A stretch of DNA of 11,451 nucleotides, from positions 1-11,451 of the forward strand of contig CAJMOP010000061.1 of NCBI GenBank assembly GCA_905215115.1. The letters are read 5' to 3'. Positions within the stretch are counted from its first letter, which is position 1, and the number at the start of each line of letters is the position of its first letter. Positions 5,902-11,439 of this stretch are shown here, piece by piece. Both the position numbers and the translations under genes were made by a program. Source of the DNA: an uncultured bacterium. GTDB taxonomy: Bacteria; Actinomycetota; Coriobacteriia; Coriobacteriales; Coriobacteriaceae. Under the pieces are notes generated by a model, which was given only the letters and a program-made list of their open reading frames with translations, made no database searches and had not been told where the DNA came from.

Positions 5902-6909
5902 ATGGATCTTGCACGTTTAGACAGCCTTCTGCTCGAGCTGACCGACAGCGAGCGTGCTTACCACGCGGGCGCCCGCTATGACTGGAATGATGCGTTCAGC
6001 TGGGGTCATCAACAGAATATCAGTGAAAAACATATCCATAAAATCGGTGACCCGACGCGAGCCTTGCACCAAGAAGGCATGCCTGAGGGCCTATCAATCG
6101 TGCGCAACTCGCGCTTCAACCCTGTACCGGAGCATGTGCACGATTATGTCGAAATCAGCTATGTTTATCGCGGGCATGCGCCGCAGACCGTCAACGGCGA
6201 ACAGCTTATGCTTGCCCAAAACGAGATGCTCTTACTCGACGCCGCCTGTCCACATGCCGTAGGCGAGCTCGGCGAGCATGACATTATGCTGAGCATCGTC
6301 ATCTCGCGGCCGATGTTGCACCGCAGCCTAGAGCAGAGCCTGTCGCCGTCAAGCACCGTCTCGCAGTTCCTCATTAATGCCCTCAATGACGAAACCGACC
6401 ACCGCGGTCATGTGCATTTCCGCACGGGCAACAGCCGCCGCGTGCGCCGATATATGCAGGAGATGCTGTGCGAGCTTCTGGAGCCGACGGCTGCGAGTCC
6501 CCAGATCGTGTCGAAGCTGTTTGAGTTGCTGTTGATTGAGCTGATGCAAAGCTATGAGGCCGCACTGCTGCAAGCGGGCAAACCTACACTTCCCTCGGCG
6601 CAGGTCGCGGCCGCCGTGGGCTACATCGAGCGCCATGCCTGCAATTGTACGCTCGAGGACGTAGCTCGCCACCTCCATCTGAGTCCCAACTACGCAAGCG
6701 CGCTGCTCAAACGGCAGACGGGACGCACGTTTATGCAGCTCGTGCAGGAGAGTCGCCTAACACGCGCGGCAACACTGCTCGACGCCGGCTCCACTGCGGA
6801 AGCCGCGGCGCGCGAGGTCGGCTACGCCAACATGAGCTTCTTCTACAAAAAGTTTGCCGAGCGCTATGGCTGCACGCCGGCAGCGTATCGCCAGCGTTTG
6901 CCCAGATAA
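5902..6909 (+). CDS. AraC-family transcriptional regulator with N-terminal cupin
   Basis: A 335-residue regulator. Residues about 72-140 form a cupin-type ligand domain (HVHDYVEISYVYRG, 78-91; LAQNEMLLLDAACPHAV, 104-120). Residues about 236-333 form the double helix-turn-helix of AraC proteins: LEDVARHLHLSPNYASALLK (251-270) and the conserved second half AAREVGYANMSFFYKKFAER (302-321). Such proteins usually activate a nearby catabolic gene when a sugar binds. The divergent position 116 bp from the hydrolase start makes that gene the likely target. No good ribosome site precedes the ATG at 5902; GTGATG just upstream is weak, so translation may be poor or leaderless. The stop is abutted by a palindromic repeat identical over 28 bases to the one at the end of the hydrolase gene. 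Confidence 0.93.
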   Translation: MDLARLDSLLLELTDSERAYHAGARYDWNDAFSWGHQQNISEKHIHKIGDPTRALHQEGMPEGLSIVRNSRFNPVPEHVHDYVEISYVYRGHAPQTVNGEQLMLAQNEMLLLDAACPHAVGELGEHDIMLSIVISRPMLHRSLEQSLSPSSTVSQFLINALNDETDHRGHVHFRTGNSRRVRRYMQEMLCELLEPTAASPQIVSKLFELLLIELMQSYEAALLQAGKPTLPSAQVAAAVGYIERHACNCTLEDVARHLHLSPNYASALLKRQTGRTFMQLVQESRLTRAATLLDAGSTAEAAAREVGYANMSFFYKKFAERYGCTPAAYRQRLPR

Positions 6910-6957
6910 AACCGACCAAAATAAACCTGTCCCTTTTTGGCAGTCCCTTTTTGGCAG
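6910..6957. repeat. GGGACAGG repeat with 14-bp tandem duplication
   Basis: Positions 6916-6943 are the exact reverse complement of 3199-3226. Here the unit TCCCTTTTTGGCAG is tandemly duplicated (6930-6943 and 6944-6957), and the left arm reads CCGACCAAAA instead of CCTGCCAAAA, so the hairpin is weakened. It begins directly after the AraC stop codon (6907-6909). With the copy at 3195-3233 it bounds the hydrolase-AraC pair in inverted orientation. Confidence 0.85.
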
Positions 6958-6975
6958 GTGTCAGGAAGTGTCAGG
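6958..6975. repeat. Direct repeat GTGTCAGG, 10-bp pitch
   Basis: GTGTCAGG occurs at 6958-6965 and 6968-6975, and a related GTGTCGGG follows near 7011. The ten-base spacing puts both copies on the same face of the helix, as in regulator half-sites. It lies about 120 bases upstream of the GH1 gene. A regulatory role is only a guess. Confidence 0.3.
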
Positions 6976-7095
6976 GGCGGGGTGGCGGCGGGGTGCCGCT
7001 GCGAAAAGAAGTGTCGGGTTTGGCATCCCTGCCCCTGCCTGTCGCGTGCGTGGGCGATACTCGGCTTATCGAACCGCGATGCAAAGGAGATGCTC

Positions 7096-8544
7096 ATGGC
7101 AAACATCAAGTTCCCCGAGGGCTTCTATTGGGGTGGCGCCACCGCCGCCAACCAGTTTGAGGGTGCTTGGAACGTGGACGGCCGCGGCCCTTCCGTCGAC
7201 GACCACTTCCTGGGCGGCAGCTACAAGGAGCCGCGTCAGATTACGATCGACATCGACCCCGACCGCTTCTACCCCAATCATGACGGTATCGACTTCTACC
7301 ATCACTACGAGGAGGATATCGCGCTGTTCGCCGAGATGGGCTTCAACATGTTCCGCATGTCCATCTCTTGGAGCCGCATCTTCCCCAACGGCGACGACGC
7401 CGAGCCCAACGAGGCCGGCCTCGCCTTCTACGACCGCGTCTTCGACTGCCTGCGCGCCCACAATATCGAGCCGCTCGTGACCCTGTCGCACTACGAGATG
7501 CCCTATCACCTGGTCGAGAAGTACAACGGCTGGGCGAGCCGCGAGCTCATCGGCTTCTTTGAGAAGTACTGCCAGACCGTCTTCGACCGCTATCAGGACA
7601 AGGTCAAGTTCTGGCTCACCTTCAACGAGATCAACTGCGGCACCCAGGACATGGGCAATCTCTTTGGGACCAGCATGATCCAGGGCTTTGAGGGCCCGGC
7701 TTCGGCGGTCCACACCACGCCGCAGGCCCGTATGCAGGCCCTGCATCACCAGTTTGTCGCCAGCGGCCGTGTCGTGCGCTATGCCCACGAGCACTACCCG
7801 CAGTTTAAGATGGGCAACATGGATTGCTTCATCCTTTCCTATGCCGCCACGTGCGATCCGGCCGACGTGTTCGCAACGCAGCAGGAGATGAATGCCATGA
7901 ACTGGTACTGCTCCGACGTGCAGGTGCGCGGCAAGTATCCGTTCTATGCCAAGCGCTTCTGGGCCGAGAACGACGTTGAGCTTGTGGTGGAGGACGGCGA
8001 CCTGCAGGATATCGCCGACGGCAAGGTCGATTTCTACACCTTTAGCTACTACATGTCCGGCACCGTGGGCACCCACAAGGATCACGAGATGACCGAGGGC
8101 AACATGACCTTTGGCGGCAAGAATCCCTATCTGGAGTCCACCGACTGGGGCTGGCAGATCGATCCGCTGGGTCTGCGCATCGCCCTCAACGAGATTTACG
8201 CCCGCTACGAGATTCCGCTGATGGTGGTCGAGAACGGCATGGGCGCCTACGATGAGGTCGAGGAGGACGGCTCCATCCACGACCCGTATCGTATCGCCTA
8301 CTTGCGCAGCCACGTCAAGGCCATGGGCGAGGCCATTGCCGACGGCGTCGACCTGATTGCCTACACCTGGTGGGGCCCCATCGACCTGGTGTCCGCCGGC
8401 GCGGGCGAGATGCGTAAGCGCTACGGCTTCATCCACGTTGATAAGTACGACGACGGTACCGGTACTTACGAGCGCCGCCGCAAGGACAGCTTCTTCGCAT
8501 ACCAGAAGATCATCAAGTCCAACGGCACCGAGGGTCTGGCTTAA
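7096..8544 (+). CDS. bglA: 6-phospho-beta-glucosidase, glycoside hydrolase family 1
   Basis: Cytosolic retaining glycosidase that splits 6-phospho-beta-glucosides (for example from cellobiose, salicin or arbutin) after PTS uptake. The 482-residue product is normal length for GH1. It begins FPEGFYWGGATAANQFEGAW (6-25). The acid/base is E178 in TFNEIN and the nucleophile E379 in VVENG. The phosphate-binding pattern of 6-phospho enzymes is present: S433, K441 and Y443 in LVSAGAGEMRKRYGF. This separates it from plain beta-glucosidases. The ATG at 7096 is six bases after AAAGGAG (7083-7089); the ATG at 7090 touches that site and is less likely. The next gene, a PTS EIIA, follows after 151 bases but has its own promoter. 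No membrane EIIBC is present here. The bglA symbol is by function; other GH1 paralogues are possible. Confidence 0.93.
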   Translation: MANIKFPEGFYWGGATAANQFEGAWNVDGRGPSVDDHFLGGSYKEPRQITIDIDPDRFYPNHDGIDFYHHYEEDIALFAEMGFNMFRMSISWSRIFPNGDDAEPNEAGLAFYDRVFDCLRAHNIEPLVTLSHYEMPYHLVEKYNGWASRELIGFFEKYCQTVFDRYQDKVKFWLTFNEINCGTQDMGNLFGTSMIQGFEGPASAVHTTPQARMQALHHQFVASGRVVRYAHEHYPQFKMGNMDCFILSYAATCDPADVFATQQEMNAMNWYCSDVQVRGKYPFYAKRFWAENDVELVVEDGDLQDIADGKVDFYTFSYYMSGTVGTHKDHEMTEGNMTFGGKNPYLESTDWGWQIDPLGLRIALNEIYARYEIPLMVVENGMGAYDEVEEDGSIHDPYRIAYLRSHVKAMGEAIADGVDLIAYTWWGPIDLVSAGAGEMRKRYGFIHVDKYDDGTGTYERRRKDSFFAYQKIIKSNGTEGLA

Positions 8545-8592
8545 TCGACAATATGAGTGCCAGTGGGGAAAAGGTTTTGGGAAGGGCTTGGA

Positions 8593-8613
8593 AGGGCTCT
8601 CGATTCGAGCCCT
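8593..8613. terminator. Hairpin between GH1 and EIIA genes
   Basis: AGGGCTC (8593-8599) and GAGCCCT (8607-8613) form a 7-bp stem with a seven-base loop. No T run follows, so termination would be weak. It lies just upstream of the EIIA promoter, and its left arm belongs to a 10-bp direct repeat, GGAAGGGCT (8580-8588 and 8590-8598). It may instead be a regulatory site. Confidence 0.4.
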
Positions 8614-8617
8614 CGCC

Positions 8618-8646
8618 TTAGCATTTGAACCATTTGGCACTATAAT
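8618..8646 (+). promoter_or_regulatory. Promoter of the EIIA gene
   Basis: TTAGCA (8618-8623, four of six) and a perfect TATAAT (8641-8646) are separated by 17 bases. Transcription would start near 8653, giving a leader of about 43 bases before the ATG at 8696. This is the clearest housekeeping-type promoter in the window. It suggests EIIA is expressed independently of the GH1 gene. Confidence 0.75.
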
Positions 8647-8695
8647 CACCATAGGCATGCGCATAACGTTGCGCTTAATCAAGAGGAGAAAACGT

Positions 8696-9232
8696 ATGGG
8701 TCTGTTTGACATGTTCAAGAAGAAGGCTGAGCCCGCGGCTGCCGCTGCTCCGTCCTCCATCTCTGCTTCTGCCGGCGCCGACGTGCTGTGCTCGCCCGTC
8801 AAGGGCAAGGTCATCAAGATGGCCGACGTGCCCGATCCCGTCTTTGGCGGCGAGGTTCTGGGCAAGGGCTGCGCTGTGTGGCCCGAGGACGATCTGGTCT
8901 ACGCTCCCTGCGACGGCAAGGTGACCGTCACCATGGGTCACGCCGTGGGCCTGCAGTCCGATAGCGGCATCGAGGTCCTGGTGCACGTTGGCGTCGATAC
9001 CGTCAACATGAACGGTGATGGCTTCGAGGGCTTCGTCAAGGCCGACGACGTCGTTAAGGCTGGCCAGCCCATGCTCAAGATCGACCGCGCCAAGATCGCC
9101 GCTGCCGGTTACAAGGACTGCGTCGTTGTGGCCGTGTCCAACACCGCCGAGTTTGCCGATGTCGAGCTCGCCGTCGAGGCCGACTCCGCTGTCGCCGCCG
9201 GTGACGCCATCGTCAAGGTCGTCCGCAAGTAA
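8696..9232 (+). CDS. crr: Free-standing PTS EIIA component, glucose type
   Basis: Cytosolic phosphocarrier that receives phosphate from HPr and gives it to an EIIB domain during sugar uptake. The 178-residue product has an Ala/Pro-rich tether at about 13-27. A single EIIA-Glc domain follows: LCSPVKGKV (31-39), VYAPCDGKVTVT (68-79), then GHAVGLQSDSGIEVLVHVGV (81-100). H97 in VHVGVDT is the predicted phosphorylation site and H82 the partner histidine; both are present. Length and motifs fit the PF00358 family. The ATG at 8696 follows AAGAGGAG (8681-8688). Its own promoter precedes it and a strong terminator follows. Its neighbour is a 6-phospho-beta-glucosidase, so a beta-glucoside or glucose EIIBC elsewhere is the likely partner. 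Whether it also has the regulatory role of E. coli Crr cannot be seen. Confidence 0.93.
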   Translation: MGLFDMFKKKAEPAAAAAPSSISASAGADVLCSPVKGKVIKMADVPDPVFGGEVLGKGCAVWPEDDLVYAPCDGKVTVTMGHAVGLQSDSGIEVLVHVGVDTVNMNGDGFEGFVKADDVVKAGQPMLKIDRAKIAAAGYKDCVVVAVSNTAEFADVELAVEADSAVAAGDAIVKVVRK

Positions 9233-9257
9233 ACTGCGGCAACATAAGGATGTACAA

Positions 9258-9288
9258 GGGTGGTCGGGTTATCCGGGCGCCCTTTTTT
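9258..9288 (+). terminator. Intrinsic terminator after EIIA gene
   Basis: GGGTGGTCGG (9258-9267) pairs with CCGGGCGCCC (9273-9282), with one mismatch and two G-T pairs, and is followed by six T residues (9283-9288). It lies 26 bases after the EIIA stop and is a normal Rho-independent terminator. A further small hairpin, GAACGG/CCGTTC (9327-9332 with 9337-9342), lies downstream with no obvious role. Confidence 0.88.
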
Positions 9289-9374
9289 ATTACAATGCGG
9301 CGGAACGTTTTATTGCGCGCTGGGCGGAACGGTAAACCGTTCGGACGTTAAATCGAGCCGACTGCGCTTTTGCT

Positions 9375-9404
9375 TTGCCCGGGGTGTTCGTTAGCGGCTA
9401 GTAT
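9375..9404 (+). promoter_or_regulatory. Possible promoter of the lipoprotein gene
   Basis: TTGCCC (9375-9380) and TAGTAT (9399-9404), 18 bases apart, are each four-of-six matches. The predicted start near 9411 gives a leader of about 57 bases that contains a strong hairpin (9424-9447). Confidence 0.45.
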
Positions 9405-9423
9405 GGCCTTATTGTTACGACGT

Positions 9424-9447
9424 GCACCGCGCCGGGAAGCGCGGTGC
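9424..9447 (+). promoter_or_regulatory. Strong 5'-leader hairpin before the lipoprotein gene
   Basis: GCACCGCGC (9424-9432) pairs perfectly with GCGCGGTGC (9439-9447) around CGGGAA. The nine GC-rich pairs end eight bases before the ribosome site GGGAGGA (9456-9462). It has no T tail, so it is not a terminator. It could stabilise the message or control translation; this is inferred from position only. Confidence 0.55.
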
Positions 9448-9467
9448 CGCTTGTTGGGAGGAATGTC

Positions 9468-10025
9468 ATGAAGAAGAAGCTGCTGCTTGCGCCCCTGATG
9501 GCTGTTCTGGTCGCGTGCGTGGTTGTGCTTTCCGGCTGCGGAGGCCCTTCGGTTGAGGAACTCATCACCGAGGATCTTACGACGCAGTTTGACGAGGTCA
9601 AGAACGGTGGCGACGACTTCCTCGCCGGCCTGGAAGAGGCCTCGGGCGACGAGTTCGAGCAGCTGGGCATCGATCCCAAGGAGTATGCCAAGAGCTATCT
9701 CGAGGGCTTTGACTACAAGATCGGCGACGTGACGGTCGACGAGGACAAGGGTACCGCAACTGCCGAGGTCACCATTACCTGCAAGTCCATGAACCAGATC
9801 GTTGAGGATTTTGCCACCCAGTACCAGGAGAAGGTCGCCGCGCTCGATTCGATGCCTTCCGATGACGAGCTGTACAAGATGGCCGGTCAGGTTATGGTCG
9901 ATGTGACCAAGGCTGCTAAGACCAAGGACACCAAGGTCACCTTCAAGTACTCCTGCAATGACGACGGCGAGTGGTCTGCCGACGATTCTGCAACCAACGA
10001 GATGATGAATGCCATGATGAGCTAG
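9468..10025 (+). CDS. Small lipoprotein of unknown function
   Basis: A 185-residue secreted lipoprotein. The N-terminus has three lysines, a hydrophobic segment (about 5-21) and the lipobox LSGC, with C24 as the lipidation site, so it should be anchored on the outside of the cytoplasmic membrane. The mature part is acidic and predicted mixed helix and strand. A helical start (VEELITEDLTTQFDEVKN, 29-46) leads to FDYKIGDVTVDEDKGTATAE (81-100) and VTITCKSMNQIVEDF (101-115). The shape recalls DUF4878/DUF5105-type lipoproteins, but I cannot assign a family. C105 and C163 could form a disulfide. The ATG at 9468 follows GGGAGGA (9456-9462); an upstream GTG at 9444 falls inside a hairpin and is rejected. 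The gene is monocistronic and followed directly by the second double-hairpin element. Confidence 0.9.
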   Translation: MKKKLLLAPLMAVLVACVVVLSGCGGPSVEELITEDLTTQFDEVKNGGDDFLAGLEEASGDEFEQLGIDPKEYAKSYLEGFDYKIGDVTVDEDKGTATAEVTITCKSMNQIVEDFATQYQEKVAALDSMPSDDELYKMAGQVMVDVTKAAKTKDTKVTFKYSCNDDGEWSADDSATNEMMNAMMS

Positions 10026-10028
10026 TTC

Positions 10029-10168
10029 GTTGCGGCGTTTTACCAAACGCCGCAACTGCTCGACGCTGCGCGGGCACCAGAGCGACAACTTGTCATTCAA
10101 AGAGGACGGCATGACCAGAAGGTCTATGCCGCCCTCTTTTCATGCCAATTTGTTCGCTCTGGTGCCCG
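10029..10168 (+). terminator. Double-hairpin terminator element, copy B (after lipoprotein)
   Basis: Hairpin 1: GTTGCGGCGTTT (10029-10040), loop TACC, AAACGCCGCAAC (10045-10056). Hairpin 2: outer arm CGGGCACCAGAGCGACAA (10071-10088) pairs with 10150-10168 (one bulge). The inner arm AAAGAGGACGGCAT (10099-10112) pairs with 10126-10139 (one mismatch), capped by GACC-AGAA-GGTC. The spacer keeps CGACGCTGCGCG and TTGTCATTCAAA as in copy A (1183-1312). About nine base pairs differ from copy A by changes on both sides that keep pairing. It starts three bases after the lipoprotein stop and probably ends that transcript. Confidence 0.9.
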
Positions 10169-10207
10169 CTCGCTGTCCGTCCTCTACCTGCGGCGTTGCC
10201 ATGGTAG

Positions 10208-10272
10208 TCATTGGGGCGGCAGTTGGGGACGTTCCTTTTCTGCCGGCAGTTGGGGACACTCCTTGCGCCGGC
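10208..10272. repeat. GGGGAC palindrome units
   Basis: A truncated unit, TCATTGGGG (10208-10216), is followed by two fuller ones. CGGCAG/CTGCCG (10217-10222 with 10240-10245) encloses TTGGGGACGTTCC. GCCGGC/GCCGGC (10242-10247 with 10267-10272) encloses AGTTGGGGACACTCC. They resemble the tandem pair at 1366-1421 and occupy the same position relative to the double-hairpin element. Confidence 0.7.
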
Positions 10273-10287
10273 GTTGCATCGAGTGCT

Positions 10288-10460
10288 CGGGAAAATATGG
10301 CCCGGTTTTTGGTCGAATTCCGGGTCGCGGTTTCCGGATGGGGTGGGTTGCGGAAAGTGCGACCCGGAATATTGCTCCAAAACGGGATGGCGTTTTCCCG
10401 ACGCGCCTCAAACGGAAAGCGCATCCCATTCCGGAGCTCCAAAACGGGACGCGCTTTCCG
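10288..10460. repeat. BIME-like array of six alternating half-sites
   Basis: Six related 16-18-bp sites alternate in orientation and start at 10288, 10320, 10351, 10383, 10413 and 10445 (spacing 32, 31, 32, 30 and 32). Forward sites read like CGGAAAGTGCGACCCGG (10351-10367). Reverse sites read like CGGGATGGCGTTTTCCCG (10383-10400). Neighbouring sites can pair: 10317-10336 with 10351-10370 has 20 positions with one mismatch, and 10413-10427 with 10446-10460, allowing one G-T pair. The linker CTCCAAAA precedes two of the reverse sites. The layout is like bacterial interspersed mosaic elements (alternating REPs) and could also act as a terminator for the phosphatase gene. Confidence 0.8.
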
Positions 10461-10501
10461 CGCGGAAGAATTGTCGCAGCTACGTTAAGCAGTGCCGCTC
10501 G

Positions 10502-11170
10502 CTACTCGCCCAAGATCAGCTCGGCGAGTTCGTCTTGGGTGTCCACCACGTAGTCGGCGCCGGCGGCCTCCAACTCTGCGCGGCCGCGGAAGCCCCAGCT
10601 GACGCCCGCGCTCTTAAGGCCGGCGTTGTGGCCGGTCAGAACATCGACATTGGAATCGCCCACATAGAGCGTGGTTGCCGGATCGGCGCCCAGCTCCTCC
10701 ATCACGTGCAGCGTGACGGGTGCTTCGGGCTTAGGCGGAAACGCATCAACACGGCCCTGCACCAGCGCAAAGCGCTCGGAACCAAAGTATTTCTCGATAA
10801 GCGGGGCTGCCGAAATATGGTCCTTGTTGGTGAGCACGGCAAGCTGAACGCCCGCTGCGCGCAGACGGTCGAGCATCTCATTCGTGCCGGCGTAGGGTGA
10901 GGTGTGGTCCTCCTTGTGCTCGCCGTAATAGGCCCTAAACTCGGCAAGTGTCTGCTCAAACATACGGCCGTCGCCCGCGTATTCGGCGGGCATAAAGCGC
11001 TCGACCAGCTTAAGCATGCCGTTTCCCACTTTGTAGCGGTACTCGTCCACGGCAAACGTGGGCCAGCCGTGCATCTCGCAGGTATGGTTACCGGCTGCCG
11101 CCAGGTCCTCGAGCGTGTTGAGGAGGGTGCCGTCTAAATCAAAAATCACATGGGAAAAAGCTGCTGCCAT
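10502..11170 (-). CDS. gph: HAD-superfamily phosphatase, phosphoglycolate phosphatase type
   Basis: Cytosolic phosphatase of 222 residues, usual length for Gph/PGP-like HAD enzymes. Motif I is FDLDGTLLNT (10-19), with nucleophile D11 and general acid D13. Motif II is VLTNK (112-116, T114). The motif III lysine is K147 in PPKPE. Motif IV is YVGDSNVD (169-176), with D172 and D176. Residues 16-85 form the helical C1 cap. The family dephosphorylates 2-phosphoglycolate or related small sugar phosphates; the substrate cannot be fixed from sequence, so the symbol is tentative. The ATG at 11170 follows AGGAG (11180-11176) by five bases; a longer TTG-started frame to 11302 has no such site. A TATAAC box (11195-11190) lies just upstream. 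Convergent with the lipoprotein gene; no operon partner visible. Confidence 0.9.
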   Translation of the reverse strand: MAAAFSHVIFDLDGTLLNTLEDLAAAGNHTCEMHGWPTFAVDEYRYKVGNGMLKLVERFMPAEYAGDGRMFEQTLAEFRAYYGEHKEDHTSPYAGTNEMLDRLRAAGVQLAVLTNKDHISAAPLIEKYFGSERFALVQGRVDAFPPKPEAPVTLHVMEELGADPATTLYVGDSNVDVLTGHNAGLKSAGVSWGFRGRAELEAAGADYVVDTQDELAELILGE

Positions 11171-11189
11171 GGGTGCTCCTGCCGTTTGG

Positions 11190-11195
11190 GTTATA
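11190..11195 (-). promoter_or_regulatory. Possible -10 box of the phosphatase gene
   Basis: On the minus strand TATAAC (11195-11190) matches the -10 consensus in five of six positions and lies 20 bases before the ATG. This would give a very short leader of roughly 12 bases. No -35 is evident 17 bases upstream, so confidence is low. Confidence 0.35.
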
Positions 11196-11295
11196 GGACG
11201 CACCCATGATACCGGGCTGGCATGTCGGGCATGTTTGAAATCTGAACAACTTTGAATACCGTGTATCGGGCCGCGCTGCCCGACCATCTCTGTCG

Positions 11296-11421
11296 TCAGC
11301 AAATTCTCGGCAGCTGCTCTCCTACGAGCATGTCGAGGATGCGGGTCGAGCCCCAGCCGGTGCGCACGCGCACGGCGGGACGGGTGTTCTCGGCAAAGTC
11401 AAGATATCGAGGACACTTTAT
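11296..11421 (-). pseudogene. Probable 3' remnant of a minus-strand gene
   Basis: A 41-codon minus-strand frame, open from a TAG at 11424-11422 to a TGA at 11298-11296, has strongly GC-biased, gene-like codons over its last 34. It encodes DFAENTRPAVRVRTGWGSTR followed by ILDMLVGEQLPRIC. It contains no ATG near its start, and upstream of about 11405 the sequence becomes AT-rich and stops in frame. It therefore looks like the C-terminal end of a gene whose front was lost or moved out of frame. I do not recognise the family. A chance GC-rich ORF cannot be excluded. Confidence 0.4.
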
Positions 11422-11439
11422 CTAAAGTATTGGATAAAG
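11416..11439. promoter_or_regulatory. AT-rich inverted repeat at right edge, possible operator
   Basis: CTTTATC (11416-11422) and GATAAAG (11433-11439) form a 7-bp inverted repeat with a ten-base centre (TAAAGTATTG). It lies in the most AT-rich 45 bases of the window. A TAAAAT box (11444-11449) follows on the plus strand, so it may be the operator-promoter of a plus-strand gene beginning beyond the edge. The sequence is cut off and this cannot be tested here. Confidence 0.35.

Larger units (their letters stand above)
10026..10501. other. Repeat-filled region between lipoprotein and phosphatase genes
   Basis: This 476-base stretch between convergent genes holds no credible gene. In order it contains double-hairpin element copy B (10029-10168), GGGGAC-type units (10208-10272) and a regular array of six alternating palindromic half-sites (10288-10460). 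About 40 bases with nothing I recognise then lead to the phosphatase stop at 10502. Confidence 0.8.

Noticed and set aside
3195..6957. Composite transposon around the hydrolase and AraC genes
   Set aside because: The inverted copies are short REP-like palindromes. There is no transposase and no target-site duplication that I can see, so only a weaker block-movement hypothesis is kept as a finding.
8545..8617. BglG/LicT-type antiterminator RNA site before EIIA
   Set aside because: No sequence resembling the conserved antiterminator motif is present; there is only a short hairpin without a T run and a good promoter after it.
7066..8865. 599-codon open frame on the minus strand
   Set aside because: It lies wholly antisense to the GH1 and EIIA genes, whose motifs are unmistakable. 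Its composition (long runs of Val, Leu, Gly and Ala) is what GC-rich codons give when read backwards, and it has no ribosome site.
10288..10460. CRISPR array
   Set aside because: The regular spacing is suggestive, but sites alternate in orientation, differ in sequence, and the intervals are related to each other rather than unique spacers. No cas gene is nearby.
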